64,000 nt of DNA from Pseudomonadota bacterium (GCA_021779835.1 JAJXZX010000013.1:35387-99386), one strand, 5' to 3'; positions 1-10,021 are shown, counted from the first letter of the stretch. The notes: generated by a model from the sequence alone, not told the origin. Translations and numbers: made by a program.

Positions 1-2
1 GG

Positions 3-56
3 CACCTCGACTATCGCAAATCCGCTCATGCCATCCCCCATTTCGTCAAACCCTAG
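3..56 (+). CDS. 3' end of an unidentified upstream gene (partial)
   Basis: An open frame runs in from the left edge and stops with TAG at 54-56, encoding a C-terminal tail that ends HAIPHFVKP. It is read in the same direction as dnaX, about 77 nt upstream of the dnaX start. Only 17 codons are visible, so no family can be named. That it is coding is inferred from the open frame and the lack of space for anything else. Confidence 0.35.
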   Translation, partial: HLDYRKSAHAIPHFVKP

Positions 57-133
57 CCGCCGGGTGGACGCCGGACAACCCACGCCCTACTCTACCGGAT
101 GACACGCCAAGACCCGAATCCCCGAGAGGCCCG

Positions 134-1900
<1,767 letters not shown>

Positions 1901-1916
1901 GAAAAGGACGATCACG

Positions 1917-2261
1917 ATGCTGAAAGGATTGGGCGGTCTTGGCGACATGGCCAAGATGATGAAAGCCGCGCAAGAAATGCAGGGCAAGATGGAGGCGCTG
2001 ACCGAAGAGATGGCGCGCATCACCGTCACCGGCGAATCCGGCGCGGGCCTCGTGCGCTGCACCGCCACCGCCAAGGGTGAACTGACCGGGCTGGAAATCG
2101 ACCCGTCGATCTTCGTGCCCTCGGAAAAGGAAGTGGCCGAAGATCTCATCCTCGCCGCGATAAAGGACACCCAGGCCAAAGCCGCTGCGCGCTACCAGCA
2201 GGAACTCGCGCGCCTCGCCGAAAGCATGGGCCTGCCCCCCGGCATGAAACTGCCGATGTAA
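1917..2261 (+). CDS. YbaB/EbfC family nucleoid-associated protein
   Basis: A 114-aa protein of the YbaB/EbfC family, small dimeric DNA-binding proteins of the nucleoid. It begins [19 protein letters not shown], a typical Met/Lys-rich N-terminal helix, has the conserved central strand region ([17 protein letters not shown]) and ends [10 protein letters not shown], the usual Pro-Gly-Met tail. The ATG at 1917 lies 16 nt after the dnaX stop, with a purine-rich stretch (GAGAAAAGGA) upstream. It sits between dnaX and recR as in most bacteria, so cotranscription is expected. Confidence 0.95.
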   Translation: MLKGLGGLGDMAKMMKAAQEMQGKMEALTEEMARITVTGESGAGLVRCTATAKGELTGLEIDPSIFVPSEKEVAEDLILAAIKDTQAKAAARYQQELARLAESMGLPPGMKLPM

Positions 2262-2277
2262 CGCCGCAAAGCACAAA

Positions 2278-2877
2278 ATGACCGAAACCCCGCCCGAAAT
2301 CGACGCGCTGATCGACCTGATGGCCCGCCTTCCCGGCCTCGGCCCCCGCTCGGCCCGCCGCGCGGTCCTGCACCTCATCAAAAAACGCGGCGCGCTGATG
2401 GCCCCCTTGGCCGAGGCGATGGCCAATGTCGCCCGCACCGCGCGCGAATGCGTGAACTGCGGCAACATCGGCACCACCGACATCTGCGCCATTTGCCAAT
2501 CCGAAAAGCGCGCCAACGGCGAGATTTGCGTGGTCGAAGACGTCGCCGACCTTTGGGCGATGGAACGCTCCGGCACCTTCCGCGGCCGCTACCACGTCCT
2601 CGGCGGCACCCTCTCCGCGCTCGACGCCGTCGGCCCCGAAGACCTGCGCATCCCCCGCCTTGTCGCCCGCATCGGCACCGAGGCCGTGCGCGAGGTGATC
2701 CTCGCCCTCAACGCCACCGTCGATGGCCAAACCACCGCCCATTACATCGCCGACGCATTAGAGGGCACCGGCGTCTCCGTCACCTCGCTCGCCCAAGGCG
2801 TGCCAATCGGCGGCGAACTGGACTACCTCGACGACGGCACCATCACGGCGGCGCTGAGGGCGCGAAAGCGGTTCTGA
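2278..2877 (+). CDS. recR: Recombination mediator RecR
   Basis: 199 aa, the normal size. RecR works with RecO (and RecF) to load RecA on gapped DNA. Visible parts are an N-terminal helix-hairpin-helix ([16 protein letters not shown], about 18-33), a C4 zinc finger ([16 protein letters not shown], about 58-73) and a Toprim domain starting [14 protein letters not shown] with the later [15 protein letters not shown] segment. It starts 16 nt after ybaB and is the last gene of the dnaX operon; the next gene is convergent. Confidence 0.96.
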   Translation: MTETPPEIDALIDLMARLPGLGPRSARRAVLHLIKKRGALMAPLAEAMANVARTARECVNCGNIGTTDICAICQSEKRANGEICVVEDVADLWAMERSGTFRGRYHVLGGTLSALDAVGPEDLRIPRLVARIGTEAVREVILALNATVDGQTTAHYIADALEGTGVSVTSLAQGVPIGGELDYLDDGTITAALRARKRF

Positions 2878-2917
2878 AGGGGGGGCGTTTTGCCCTTCGC
2901 CGTCCCAGAACAACAGA

Positions 2918-3049
2918 GGGCAGCGCCCGACCGCCGGGTGGGTGCTGCATCGCCAACGGTCTGCACTTTATGGTGCGGCGCCCCAGTCGGTCATTCCCAG
3001 CACTACCGCTGCAATAGCGCCCGCCCGAGGGGGCGGTCGGGCGCTGCCC
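2918..3049. repeat. 18-bp perfect inverted repeat, arms 2918-2935 and 3032-3049
   Basis: GGGCAGCGCCCGACCGCC at 2918-2935 is exactly repeated in reverse complement at 3032-3049, separated by 96 nt with no gene. A short GGGGGC-AA-GCCCCC hairpin follows at about 3077-3090. The block lies between the convergent recR and trcR genes. It resembles a REP/BIME-type intergenic element; no second copy was seen in this window. Confidence 0.6.
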
Positions 3050-3094
3050 GGGCAACTTCGCTGCTGATTCCGGGCTGGGGGCAAGCCCCCCAAC

Positions 3095-3124
3095 GAAAAA
3101 GGCCCCAGCTTCCGCCAGGGCCCC
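3095..3124 (-). terminator. Rho-independent terminator of trcR
   Basis: Read on the minus strand, GGGGCCC then a short loop and GGGGCC is followed by TTTTT. The hairpin lies 20-50 nt beyond the trcR stop codon and faces recR. Confidence 0.65.
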
Positions 3125-3145
3125 AATCCATCCGTCACACCACAC

Positions 3146-3904
3146 TCAGCGCTTGCGGTGAGTGTCGTCTTCGTCCTCGTCATCCTCATCCGCCTGCGGC
3201 AGGTTGAAGAAGCTTTCCGCATCCGAGAAATCGGCCGGGCTTTCTTCCTTCTCGCTCAGCGTAAAGCCTTCCAGCCCCGCAATCGACGACGGCATCTTCG
3301 GCTCCGACGACATGCCCAGCGACTGCTCGGTCGAGACCAGCTTGCGCCGCTCGTCATCCGACATCACGCCACCCTCGGCGGCTTTCTTGCGCGCGGCAAC
3401 CTGCACGGCGGCGTCAAGTTCCGACTGACGGCACAGCCCCAGCGCAACCGGGTCGATCGGCTGGATGTTAGAGATGTTCCAATGGCTGCGGTCGCGGATC
3501 GACTGGATCGTCGGCTTGGTGGTGCCGACCAGCTTGCCAACCTGCCCATCCGACAGTTCGGGGTGGAATTTCACCAGCCACAAAATCGCCGCCGGGCGGT
3601 CCTGCCGTTTCGACAGCGGCGTATAGCGCGGCCCGCGGCGTTTTTCCTCACCGACAGCGGCGGCGTTAAACTTCAGCTTCATGCGATAGATCGGGTCTTT
3701 CTGACCCTTCTCGATCTCGCTCGCGTCCAGTTGGTTGTTGGCGATCGGGTCAAAACCCTTCACGCCGGTCGCCACGTCGCCATCCGCGATACCCTGCACT
3801 TCCAGCTCATGCATACCGCAGAACGCTGCAATTTGCGGAAAGCTCAGCGTGGTGTTGTCGACCAGCCAGACGGCAGTGGCTTTCGCCATAAGGGGCTTGT
3901 CCAT
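3146..3904 (-). CDS. trcR: Cell cycle transcriptional regulator TrcR (DUF1013)
   Basis: 252 aa. The N-terminal half (KATAVWLVDNTTLSFPQIA, GMHELEVQGIADG) and the central GPRYTPLSKRQDRPAAI block with the helix-turn-helix-like LSDGQVGKLVGTTKPTIQ region are those of DUF1013, shown in Caulobacter to act in transcriptional control of the cell cycle. The C-terminus is strongly acidic (DEDDEDEDD) and ends in HRKR. The start at 3904 is chosen because AAAGGAG lies 8 nt before that ATG; the in-frame GTG three codons upstream has no such site. It is transcribed alone, convergent with recR. Confidence 0.93.
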   Translation of the reverse strand: MDKPLMAKATAVWLVDNTTLSFPQIAAFCGMHELEVQGIADGDVATGVKGFDPIANNQLDASEIEKGQKDPIYRMKLKFNAAAVGEEKRRGPRYTPLSKRQDRPAAILWLVKFHPELSDGQVGKLVGTTKPTIQSIRDRSHWNISNIQPIDPVALGLCRQSELDAAVQVAARKKAAEGGVMSDDERRKLVSTEQSLGMSSEPKMPSSIAGLEGFTLSEKEESPADFSDAESFFNLPQADEDDEDEDDTHRKR

Positions 3905-4027
3905 CGAAGGCACTCCTTTACAAATCTCTCCCGAGCCGGGAAAACGGCTGCGACCGGGGTCGCGTCTCCACGTTTTCGGGAAGTTATCGGGTTATATAGT
4001 CGCCCAAGGGTAAAGAGGAAAGAGAAA

Positions 4028-4726
4028 ATGCGTCTTATTGCTCTGCTGATCGCCTCGCTTTTCATCACGACCGCGCAAGCGCAGGCCTGGGGCTGGAAGA
4101 GCCACACTGCAACCACAACCACCACGCCGCCCGCTGTCCCCCTCGTCACCCCCGCACCCGGCAATTTCGACTATTACGTCCTCTCGCTCAGCTGGTCCGC
4201 CGATTGGTGCGCCACCACCGGCGACGCGCGCCACGATCCGCAATGCGCCAGCGGGCGTGATTATGCCTTCGTGCTGCATGGTCTCTGGCCGCAAAACGAA
4301 CAGGGTTACCCCGACAACTGCCACACCAGCCAGCGCGACCCCTCGCGCAGCCAGTCTGCCGCGATGACCGACATTACCGGTTCCGCCGGCCTCGCGTGGC
4401 ACGAATGGCAAAAGCACGGGCGCTGCACCGGCCTGTCGGCGCAAGCGTTCTATGACACCGCCCGCAAGGCCTATACTTCAATCGCCATCCCGCCCGAATT
4501 GCGCCACCTGAACAAGCAAATCGACGTCGCCCCCTCGGTGATCGTCGATGCCTTCATCGCCGCAAACCCTGGCCTCAAACGCACCATGATCGCCGTCACC
4601 TGCGACAAGGGCAAAATTCAAGAGGCGCGCATTTGCCTGACCAAAACTCTGCAACCCCGCCCCTGCAGCCCAGAGGCCGCGCGCTCCTGCCACCTGTCGG
4701 GCGCCGAGATGGACCCGGTTCGATGA
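4028..4726 (+). CDS. Secreted ribonuclease T2 family protein
   Basis: 232 aa, predicted endoribonuclease of the T2 family acting in the periplasm or outside the cell. Residues 1-19 form a signal peptide (MRLIALLIASLFITTAQAQA). Both active-site segments are present: CAS I FVLHGLWPQ and CAS II WHEWQKHGRC, each with its catalytic histidine. Paired cysteines suit export. The gene is preceded by AAAGAGGAAAGAGAAA. Its stop codon overlaps the ATG of the next gene (ATGA), indicating translational coupling. Confidence 0.9.
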   Translation: MRLIALLIASLFITTAQAQAWGWKSHTATTTTTPPAVPLVTPAPGNFDYYVLSLSWSADWCATTGDARHDPQCASGRDYAFVLHGLWPQNEQGYPDNCHTSQRDPSRSQSAAMTDITGSAGLAWHEWQKHGRCTGLSAQAFYDTARKAYTSIAIPPELRHLNKQIDVAPSVIVDAFIAANPGLKRTMIAVTCDKGKIQEARICLTKTLQPRPCSPEAARSCHLSGAEMDPVR

Positions 4727-5490
4727 GGCGCGCCAGCCCTAACCGAGCCAGCCTTAACCGAGCCAGCTTCGCCCTCGCCGCGCTCACCCTTGCCTGCATC
4801 GCGCTTTTCACCGCCTCCCCAGGCCTTGATCCCGCGACCTCCGCGCTGTTCTACCGCCCCGCGACCGGCTTCTGGCTGATCGGCTACCCTTCGCTGGAAA
4901 CCCTGCGCAACGTGTTCTGGAGCGCGGCCGACCTCCTCGGCCTCGCGGGCCTGATCGCCTTCCTCGCCGCCCGCACCCTGCCCGCGCCACAGGTGCCACC
5001 GCGCCTCTGGGGCTTTGTGTTCGCGGTAATGGCGCTTGGCCCCGGCGTGTTGGTCAACGTCGTCGTCAAGCCGATCTGGGGCCGCGCCCGCCCCGCCGAC
5101 ACCACCCTTTTCGGCGGCGCCCACACCTATTCCCGCGCCTTCGCGCTGTCGGACCAGTGCCACTTCGGCTGCTCGTTCGTCTCGGGCGAATCCGCCTCTG
5201 CCGTGGCGATGTCATTGATATTGGGTATGCTGTTCTGGCACGGACGCAGCCGCACCACCCATGCCGCCCTGACCATAACCCTCACGCTGGCCGCGCTCGT
5301 CGCCTCGGCCCTGCGCGTGATGACCGGGCGTCACTTCCTGTCAGACATAACCTTCGGCGGCCTGCTTGCTGCCGCCACCTTCCTCGCGCTATTCCACTGG
5401 ATGCGCATCGCCGACACCCTGCCCGCGCTGACCACAACCGCGATTCGCGCCGACCTCACCGCCTTGGCCCGCCCCCTGACGCGCCGCTAA
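4723..5490 (+). CDS. PAP2 family phosphatase (membrane)
   Basis: 255 aa with about five hydrophobic segments. It carries the three PAP2/vanadium-haloperoxidase signatures: KPIWGRARP, SFVSGESASA in the position of PSGH, and ALRVMTGRHFLSD. Such enzymes remove phosphate from lipid or isoprenoid phosphates at the inner membrane, often lipid A or undecaprenyl diphosphate; the substrate here is unknown. Motif 2 has Glu where many family members have His (SGES against SGH). The start at 4723 is set by the ATGA overlap with the RNase T2 stop. A longer in-frame ATG exists inside the RNase gene and is less likely. Confidence 0.85.
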   Translation: MRRASPNRASLNRASFALAALTLACIALFTASPGLDPATSALFYRPATGFWLIGYPSLETLRNVFWSAADLLGLAGLIAFLAARTLPAPQVPPRLWGFVFAVMALGPGVLVNVVVKPIWGRARPADTTLFGGAHTYSRAFALSDQCHFGCSFVSGESASAVAMSLILGMLFWHGRSRTTHAALTITLTLAALVASALRVMTGRHFLSDITFGGLLAAATFLALFHWMRIADTLPALTTTAIRADLTALARPLTRR

Positions 5491-5493
5491 GCC

Positions 5494-5952
5494 TCAGGGA
5501 TTACGCGGCATCTTATCCTCGCTCAGCGGCAGCTTGTGCGTGACATCCACCCCCGGCTTGTGCGGCGCTTCCGGCGCGCCACTTTCCGCAATCCAAGCCG
5601 TCGCCGCCGCCAACTTTCCCATGCTGAACACATGCACCGGGCTGCGCGTCAGCGGCGCGAAAATCTTGATGCTGGCGCGGATCCACTCGACATCCGTCAC
5701 CACAGCGACCCGCGCGAAATCGCCCATATGAAAAACGCCCAGCTTCGCGTCGTCAAACATCGCCCCCGCCGTCATGCCCGCAAACTCCGGCCCGAGGATA
5801 TACAGCAGCTTGATCCGCCCCGCCGCCTTGACCTTGGCCGCAACGGCGGGGATCAGCACCTGCTCATAATCCTCGCGCCGCACCTCGCCCGAGGCCCGCA
5901 CCGCCAAAACATCGGCAGGATAGCCGTCCAGAATTTCCAGATGAGCCGCCAT
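5494..5952 (-). CDS. STAS/SpoIIAA-like protein (DUF3478 type)
   Basis: 152 aa. The pattern (LEILDGYPADVLAVRASGEV, a central LLYILGPEFAGMTAGAMFDDAKLG and VAVVTDVEWIRASIKIFAPL) is that of the SpoIIAA-like/DUF3478 proteins, small cytosolic alpha/beta proteins with a STAS-like fold and no established biochemical role. ATG 5952 is preferred over 5964 because GGAGG sits 5 nt before it. It is convergent with the PAP2 gene (3 nt apart). Confidence 0.75.
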   Translation of the reverse strand: MAAHLEILDGYPADVLAVRASGEVRREDYEQVLIPAVAAKVKAAGRIKLLYILGPEFAGMTAGAMFDDAKLGVFHMGDFARVAVVTDVEWIRASIKIFAPLTRSPVHVFSMGKLAAATAWIAESGAPEAPHKPGVDVTHKLPLSEDKMPRNP

Positions 5953-6045
5953 CGCATCCTCCATTCATCGGCCGTGCATCTGGCAGGGCCTTAGCCCCGA
6001 CCCTGCGCCCACACCGCGCCTGCCGCTATGCTCTGGATCAATGCC

Positions 6046-6189
6046 TCAGCGCGTTATGGCCCGCTCCACACCCGGCAGAACCGTGGGGCGCGCCAGATCG
6101 CCCGCCCGCAACATCGGCGCCACCAGAGCCAGCGCGCTGGCGACAAGCAGCAACCAAACCCGGCGCGGCGGGCGCAACCAAGCCCTCAC
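6046..6189 (-). CDS. Short predicted membrane protein (47 aa), coupled to the quinone oxidoreductase gene
   Basis: A GTG start at 6189 overlaps the stop codon of the preceding gene (GTGA). The frame runs 47 codons: a basic N-terminus (RAWLRPPRRV), one hydrophobic segment (WLLLVASALALVAPML) and a polar tail ending VERAITR. It is not similar to anything I recognise. The overlap and the single membrane helix are the evidence; length leaves doubt. Confidence 0.4.
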   Translation of the reverse strand: MRAWLRPPRRVWLLLVASALALVAPMLRAGDLARPTVLPGVERAITR

Positions 6190-7160
6190 GCGCCCACCTT
6201 CATCACGACCTTGCCAACATGCCCCGCGCTTTCCAGCCGCCTATGCGCCGCCGCAGCCTCGGCCAGCGGAAACTCCGAATCGATCACCGGTGCCACATTA
6301 CCCGCCGCCAACAGTGGCCAGACCTTCGCCTCCAGCCCCTCGGCAATCCGCGCCTTGGCCAGCTCCGACTGCGGGCGCAGCGTCGATCCGGTAATCGTCA
6401 GCCGCCGCATCATCACCTCGGCAAAGTTCAGCTCTACCTTCGGCCCCTCCAGAAACGCGATCTGCACCAGCCGCCCGTCATCCGCCAAGGCCCGCACATT
6501 GCGCGGCAGATACGACCCGCCCACCATGTCGAGGATAAGATCCGCGCCGCCTTCGCCCTTCATCACCGTGACGAAATCCTCGTCACGGTAATTGATCGCC
6601 CGCTCGGCGCCCAAATAGACGCAGACCGCGCATTTCTCTGCCGACCCCGCGCTGGCAAACACCCGCGCGCCAAAGGCCCGCGCCAGCTGGATCGCCGTGG
6701 TGCCAATGCCAGACGTGCCGCCATGCACCAAGAACCGCTCGCCCGCCTTCAACCCGCCACGCATGAACACATTGGTCCAGACCGTGAAAAACGTCTCTGG
6801 CAGACAAGCCGCCGCGCGCAGGTCCACCCCCTTGGGCACCGGCAAGGCATGGGCCGCAGGCGTCGCCACATACTCGGCATAGCCGCCGCCCGGCAGCAAG
6901 GCGCAAACCTCATCGCCCAGCTTCCACCGGCTGACCCCCGGCCCCACCGCGGCCACCACGCCCGAACACTCTAACCCGGGCAGGTCCGACGCGCCCGGCG
7001 GCGGCGCATAGGCCCCCGCCCGCTGTAGCGCATCAGGCCGGTTCACCCCGGCATAGGCCACACGAATCACGATCTCGCCCAGCCGCGCCACGGGCATCGC
7101 CCGCTCGCACAGCGCCAGAACCTCCGGCCCGCCCGGCTTGGTAATCTCGACAGCCCGCAT
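6186..7160 (-). CDS. NAD(P)H-quinone oxidoreductase, zinc-independent MDR family (PIG3-like)
   Basis: 324 aa. N-terminal GroES-like domain (GEIVIRVAYAGVNRPDALQR) and a Rossmann domain with LVHGGTSGIGTTAIQLARAFGA near residue 145. Catalytic zinc ligands are absent, which places it among quinone oxidoreductase-like enzymes (TP53I3/PIG3 type, TIGR02824). The start is set at ATG 7160: the COQ9 stop TGA and this ATG share a base (TGATG), with GGGAGGCG upstream. It is therefore in an operon after COQ9, which suggests a link to quinone metabolism by context only. Confidence 0.85.
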   Translation of the reverse strand: MRAVEITKPGGPEVLALCERAMPVARLGEIVIRVAYAGVNRPDALQRAGAYAPPPGASDLPGLECSGVVAAVGPGVSRWKLGDEVCALLPGGGYAEYVATPAAHALPVPKGVDLRAAACLPETFFTVWTNVFMRGGLKAGERFLVHGGTSGIGTTAIQLARAFGARVFASAGSAEKCAVCVYLGAERAINYRDEDFVTVMKGEGGADLILDMVGGSYLPRNVRALADDGRLVQIAFLEGPKVELNFAEVMMRRLTITGSTLRPQSELAKARIAEGLEAKVWPLLAAGNVAPVIDSEFPLAEAAAAHRRLESAGHVGKVVMKVGA

Positions 7161-7855
7161 CACAGCGCCTCCCCCGATGGTTTCACCCGCCCCGGCAATC
7201 CCTCAACACTCCCCGGCGCGCGGACCTTGCCCAACGCCCACAACGGCGCGGCAAACACCTTTGACAGCACCGGGCTTTCGCGCACCTGAGCCTTCAGCTT
7301 TTCGATCCGCATCACATCCTCGATCCGCCGGTCCAGAAACGCCCATGTCTCGTCTGACCCCACGCTCTGATCGCCCAACCAGATCAGCACGACTGATCCA
7401 TAAACCGCCGCCAAAGTGGCGCGCTTGGTGTACCAGTTCACATCCTCCGACGTATCGCCCAAACTGCGCCAGATCAGGTCCGCCGTGCCCCAAATCGCCT
7501 TGGCCCCCTCGCCCGCGTGCTGTGGCAGGGCAAAAAGCACGGTTCCGCGCCGCACCGCCTCGCGGTCTGCCGCCTCCAACCGCCAGCGCACCATCGCCGC
7601 AATGCGGTCGCGAAAGCGCATCGCGCTCATGTCCTCGCCCGCCATCCGCGCCACCATCGCAGCATCGCCCATCGCGTGATAGGCCAGCGCCAGATCCAGC
7701 GCCCCACGCGGCACCATCACCCGCGCCTGCGCCACATCCACGCCCAGATCCGTGCAAGCCGCCTGAAAGGTCGCCTCGCTCCACCCGTCGAACGGCACAT
7801 GCACCAGCGCCGCCCGAACCAAGGCCTCTTTGCTCAACCCACCCCTGTCAGCCAC
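7160..7855 (-). CDS. COQ9 family protein, ubiquinone biosynthesis
   Basis: 231 aa. The segments LVRAALVHVPFDGWSEATF, DRIAAMVRWRLEA and the C-terminal TAD-WRSLGD-S-D-NWYTKRA block are hallmarks of COQ9, a lipid-binding partner of the COQ7 hydroxylase in ubiquinone synthesis. The GTG at 7855 is chosen as start because AAGGAG precedes it by about 7 nt and the family homology begins there; the frame is open further upstream. It is divergent from rpsU. Confidence 0.9.
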   Translation of the reverse strand: MADRGGLSKEALVRAALVHVPFDGWSEATFQAACTDLGVDVAQARVMVPRGALDLALAYHAMGDAAMVARMAGEDMSAMRFRDRIAAMVRWRLEAADREAVRRGTVLFALPQHAGEGAKAIWGTADLIWRSLGDTSEDVNWYTKRATLAAVYGSVVLIWLGDQSVGSDETWAFLDRRIEDVMRIEKLKAQVRESPVLSKVFAAPLWALGKVRAPGSVEGLPGRVKPSGEAL

Positions 7856-7897
7856 CGCACTCTCCTTCACCCTCGCCGGAACCACATAGCGCACAGG

Positions 7898-7926
7898 TAG
7901 ACAAAGCCCACCGCCTTTGCTATAGG
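7898..7926 (+). promoter_or_regulatory. Predicted sigma-70-type promoter of rpsU
   Basis: TAGACA (7898-7903), 17 nt, TATAGG (7921-7926), which predicts a leader of about 46 nt before the rpsU ATG. Confidence 0.45.
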
Positions 7927-7979
7927 CCCCCAGCCTGCACATCAGTGCAACTTTAACCTAGGAAGGTGGTGACAACCAC

Positions 7980-8186
7980 ATGCAGGTAAGCGTTCGTGAT
8001 AACAACGTCGATCAGGCCCTTCGGGCTCTGAAGAAAAAGCTCCAGCGCGAAGGCGTGTTCCGCGAAATGAAGCTCAAGCAACATTTCGAGAAACCCTCCG
8101 TCAAACGGGCTCGCGAAGAAGCCGAAGCGATCCGGCGTGCCCGGAAACTGGCGCGCAAGAAAGCCCAGCGCGAAGGCGGCCTCTAA
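7980..8186 (+). CDS. rpsU: 30S ribosomal protein S21
   Basis: 68 aa, highly basic, with [19 protein letters not shown] at the N-terminus and [16 protein letters not shown] in the middle, diagnostic of S21. S21 lies by the anti-Shine-Dalgarno end of 16S rRNA and aids start-site selection. The gene has an unusually long purine-rich ribosome site, TAGGAAGGTGGTGA at 7959-7972. A strong terminator follows at 8270-8299. Confidence 0.97.
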   Translation: MQVSVRDNNVDQALRALKKKLQREGVFREMKLKQHFEKPSVKRAREEAEAIRRARKLARKKAQREGGL

Positions 8187-8269
8187 GGCCCCCTTCACCG
8201 AGGCATCTCGGCCCCGAGCCAACTCGGCGTTGACGAAAGCAAACGGCGGGGCAACCCGCCACCGGACGA

Positions 8270-8299
8270 CCCCCGAGGTGCAAACCTGCGGGGGTTTTT
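8270..8299 (+). terminator. Rho-independent terminator after rpsU
   Basis: CCCCCG-AGGT, loop GCAA, ACCT-GCGGGGG, then TTTTT. A smaller hairpin (GGCGGGGCAACCCGCC) precedes it at about 8245-8260. Confidence 0.8.
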
Positions 8300-8382
8300 C
8301 GTTTCCGCCCCCCGGCTTGATCGACATCAGTGCGCCACGGCCCCCGCACTGCTACCGTGCACACCAGCAACCGGAGAGCGCC

Positions 8383-8784
8383 ATGATTGAACTTCCCTTC
8401 GACACCGCCGAAATTCAGGAACTGATCGTGCGTCTCAAATCCGTGATGGCGCAGGAAGAGATGGACATCCCCGATCCTGGCGGCAACCCATCCGACGACG
8501 AAGTCGCTGAAATGCTTCAAGAAACCGAAGGCGATCTGTCGCGCGACGAAATCCGGCAGGAAATCGAAAGCATGAACGAGGAACAGCAAGACGCCCTCGT
8601 CGCCCTGTTCTGGCTCGGTCGTGGCGATAGCGATGTCGAAGGCTGGGCCGCCTCCGTTGCCCTCGCGCACCAAAACCACACCGGCGGCGTCACCGATTAC
8701 CTGCTGGGCGAGCCGCTGGTCGCGACCTACCTCGCCGACGGCATCGACGCGCTGGAGGAGTCAGGCGCCCTCGACCCCGACTGA
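8383..8784 (+). CDS. DUF3775 domain protein
   Basis: 133 aa, very acidic. Conserved features are LPFDTAEIQELIVRLK at the start, the DL-DEIRQEIESMNEEQQDALVALFWLGRG core and the HTGGVTDYLLGEP segment, matching DUF3775. No function is known. An ATG at 8383 with CCGGAGAG upstream gives the start. It stands after the rpsU terminator and is probably transcribed on its own. Confidence 0.85.
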   Translation: MIELPFDTAEIQELIVRLKSVMAQEEMDIPDPGGNPSDDEVAEMLQETEGDLSRDEIRQEIESMNEEQQDALVALFWLGRGDSDVEGWAASVALAHQNHTGGVTDYLLGEPLVATYLADGIDALEESGALDPD

Positions 8785-8914
8785 TCGGCGCCCCACGGTT
8801 CTTGCCTAGGCCCGGAATCAAGGGCGAAGCCCGCCGGACCGCGCCCTCCCTCCCCGAGGCAGGCCGCCGCCCTCTGTTGCGCATCGTCAACCGGTGCGAA
8901 ACGGCACGCCCCCC

Positions 8915-9334
8915 TCACCCCAGCTCCACCACCTCAAAGTCGTGCGTCACTTCCGCCGCCTTCGCCATCATGATGCTGGCCGAGCAATATTTCTCCGCCG
9001 ACAGCGCCACCGCCCGCTCTACCTTGGTTGCCGACAGCCCGCGGCCCGAGACGATGAAATGCAGGTGGATCTTGGTGAACACCTTGGGGTCCTCCGTCGC
9101 GCGCTCTGCCGTCACCACGCATTCGCACGCCGCCACCGGCTCGCGGCCGCGCTCCAGGATCATCACCACGTCAATCGACGAACAGCCGCCCGTCCCGATC
9201 AGCAACAACTCCATCGGCGACGGCCCCGGCGTTTTGCCGCCCGGCTCGGTCGATGACCCCAGCACGATCGAATGCCCCGACCCTGACGAGCCCACAAACG
9301 TCCGCCCCTCGACCCATTTCACCCGCGCTTCCAC
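8915..9334 (-). CDS. OsmC family protein
   Basis: 139 aa. OsmC/Ohr-fold protein: VKWVEGRTFVGSSGSGHS, PSPMELLLIGTGGCSSIDV with one Cys in the usual first redox position, and SAEKYCSASIMMAKAAE with the second Cys. This arrangement supports thiol-dependent peroxide reduction. The GTG at 9334 is preferred (AAGGAG 7-8 nt upstream, homology starts EARVKW); an ATG-started form would extend to 9355 or 9385. A cluster of repeated heptamers lies upstream at 9366-9401. Confidence 0.85.
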   Translation of the reverse strand: MEARVKWVEGRTFVGSSGSGHSIVLGSSTEPGGKTPGPSPMELLLIGTGGCSSIDVVMILERGREPVAACECVVTAERATEDPKVFTKIHLHFIVSGRGLSATKVERAVALSAEKYCSASIMMAKAAEVTHDFEVVELG

Positions 9335-9365
9335 TCTGCCGTCTCCTTCAAACATTTTCCGCATG

Positions 9366-9401
9366 ATCGTATGCATGAAATACATACGAATTACATACGA
9401 T
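9366..9401. promoter_or_regulatory. Candidate operator upstream of osmC: three heptamer copies
   Basis: TCGTATG at 9367-9373 and CATACGA at 9383-9389 and 9394-9400. The two direct copies are 11 bp apart (about one helical turn) and the outer pair forms the inverted repeat ATCGTATG/CATACGAT. The DNA is AT-rich compared with its surroundings and lies 30-70 nt before the osmC start. Confidence 0.45.
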
Positions 9402-9424
9402 TACCATATGCCGCTTTTCCCCAT

Positions 9425-9883
9425 TTACACCGGAATCGCCGTGGTGCGGAACACCGTGCGCAGCGCGAAAGATGAGTGCATTTGCGCCACCCCTGGCAAC
9501 CGCGCCAGATGCTGACGATGGATGCGCGCAAAGTCCTCGGTATCTTGCGCCACCACCTTCAGCAGGTAATCCGCGGTGCCCGCCATCAGGTGACATTCCA
9601 GCACATCGGGGATGCGCCGCACCTCACGCTCAAAGGCGTCCAGCACCTCATCCGCTTGACCTGAAAGGGTTATTTCCACAAACACCGTGGTCGGCCGCCC
9701 CATCTTGCGTTCATCCAGCAGCGCCACATAGTCGCGAATGAACCCCTCCGCCTCCAGCCGCTGCACGCGGCGGTGGCAGGCAGAGGGCGACAGATTCACC
9801 TGCTCTGACAGTTCGGCATTGGTCATGCGGCCCACCCGTTGCAACACAGTCAGTATCCGGCGGTCTGTCGCGTCGATTTCCAT
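9425..9883 (-). CDS. Lrp/AsnC family transcriptional regulator, probable regulator of ald
   Basis: 152 aa. N-terminal winged helix (DATDRRILTVLQRVGRMTNAEL, then LSPSACHRRVQRLEAEGFI) and C-terminal RAM domain (VLECHLMAGTADYLLKVVAQD). ATG 9883 gives the standard MEIDATDRRIL start. It is divergent from alanine dehydrogenase, the arrangement in which AldR-type Lrp proteins activate ald in response to alanine; that role is inferred from position. Confidence 0.88.
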   Translation of the reverse strand: MEIDATDRRILTVLQRVGRMTNAELSEQVNLSPSACHRRVQRLEAEGFIRDYVALLDERKMGRPTTVFVEITLSGQADEVLDAFEREVRRIPDVLECHLMAGTADYLLKVVAQDTEDFARIHRQHLARLPGVAQMHSSFALRTVFRTTAIPV

Positions 9884-10021
9884 ATCCAAGCAAGATCCTT
9901 CGAACATTGCGGCACTTCTTCGTGCCTTCTACCAAAACGCCCCCAAAAAACCACCGATCTTTTCAAAGCAATTGCGTGCCATCCAGCGCAATCTTGTCGC
10001 AGGTGTATAGGGAGTCCCAAA

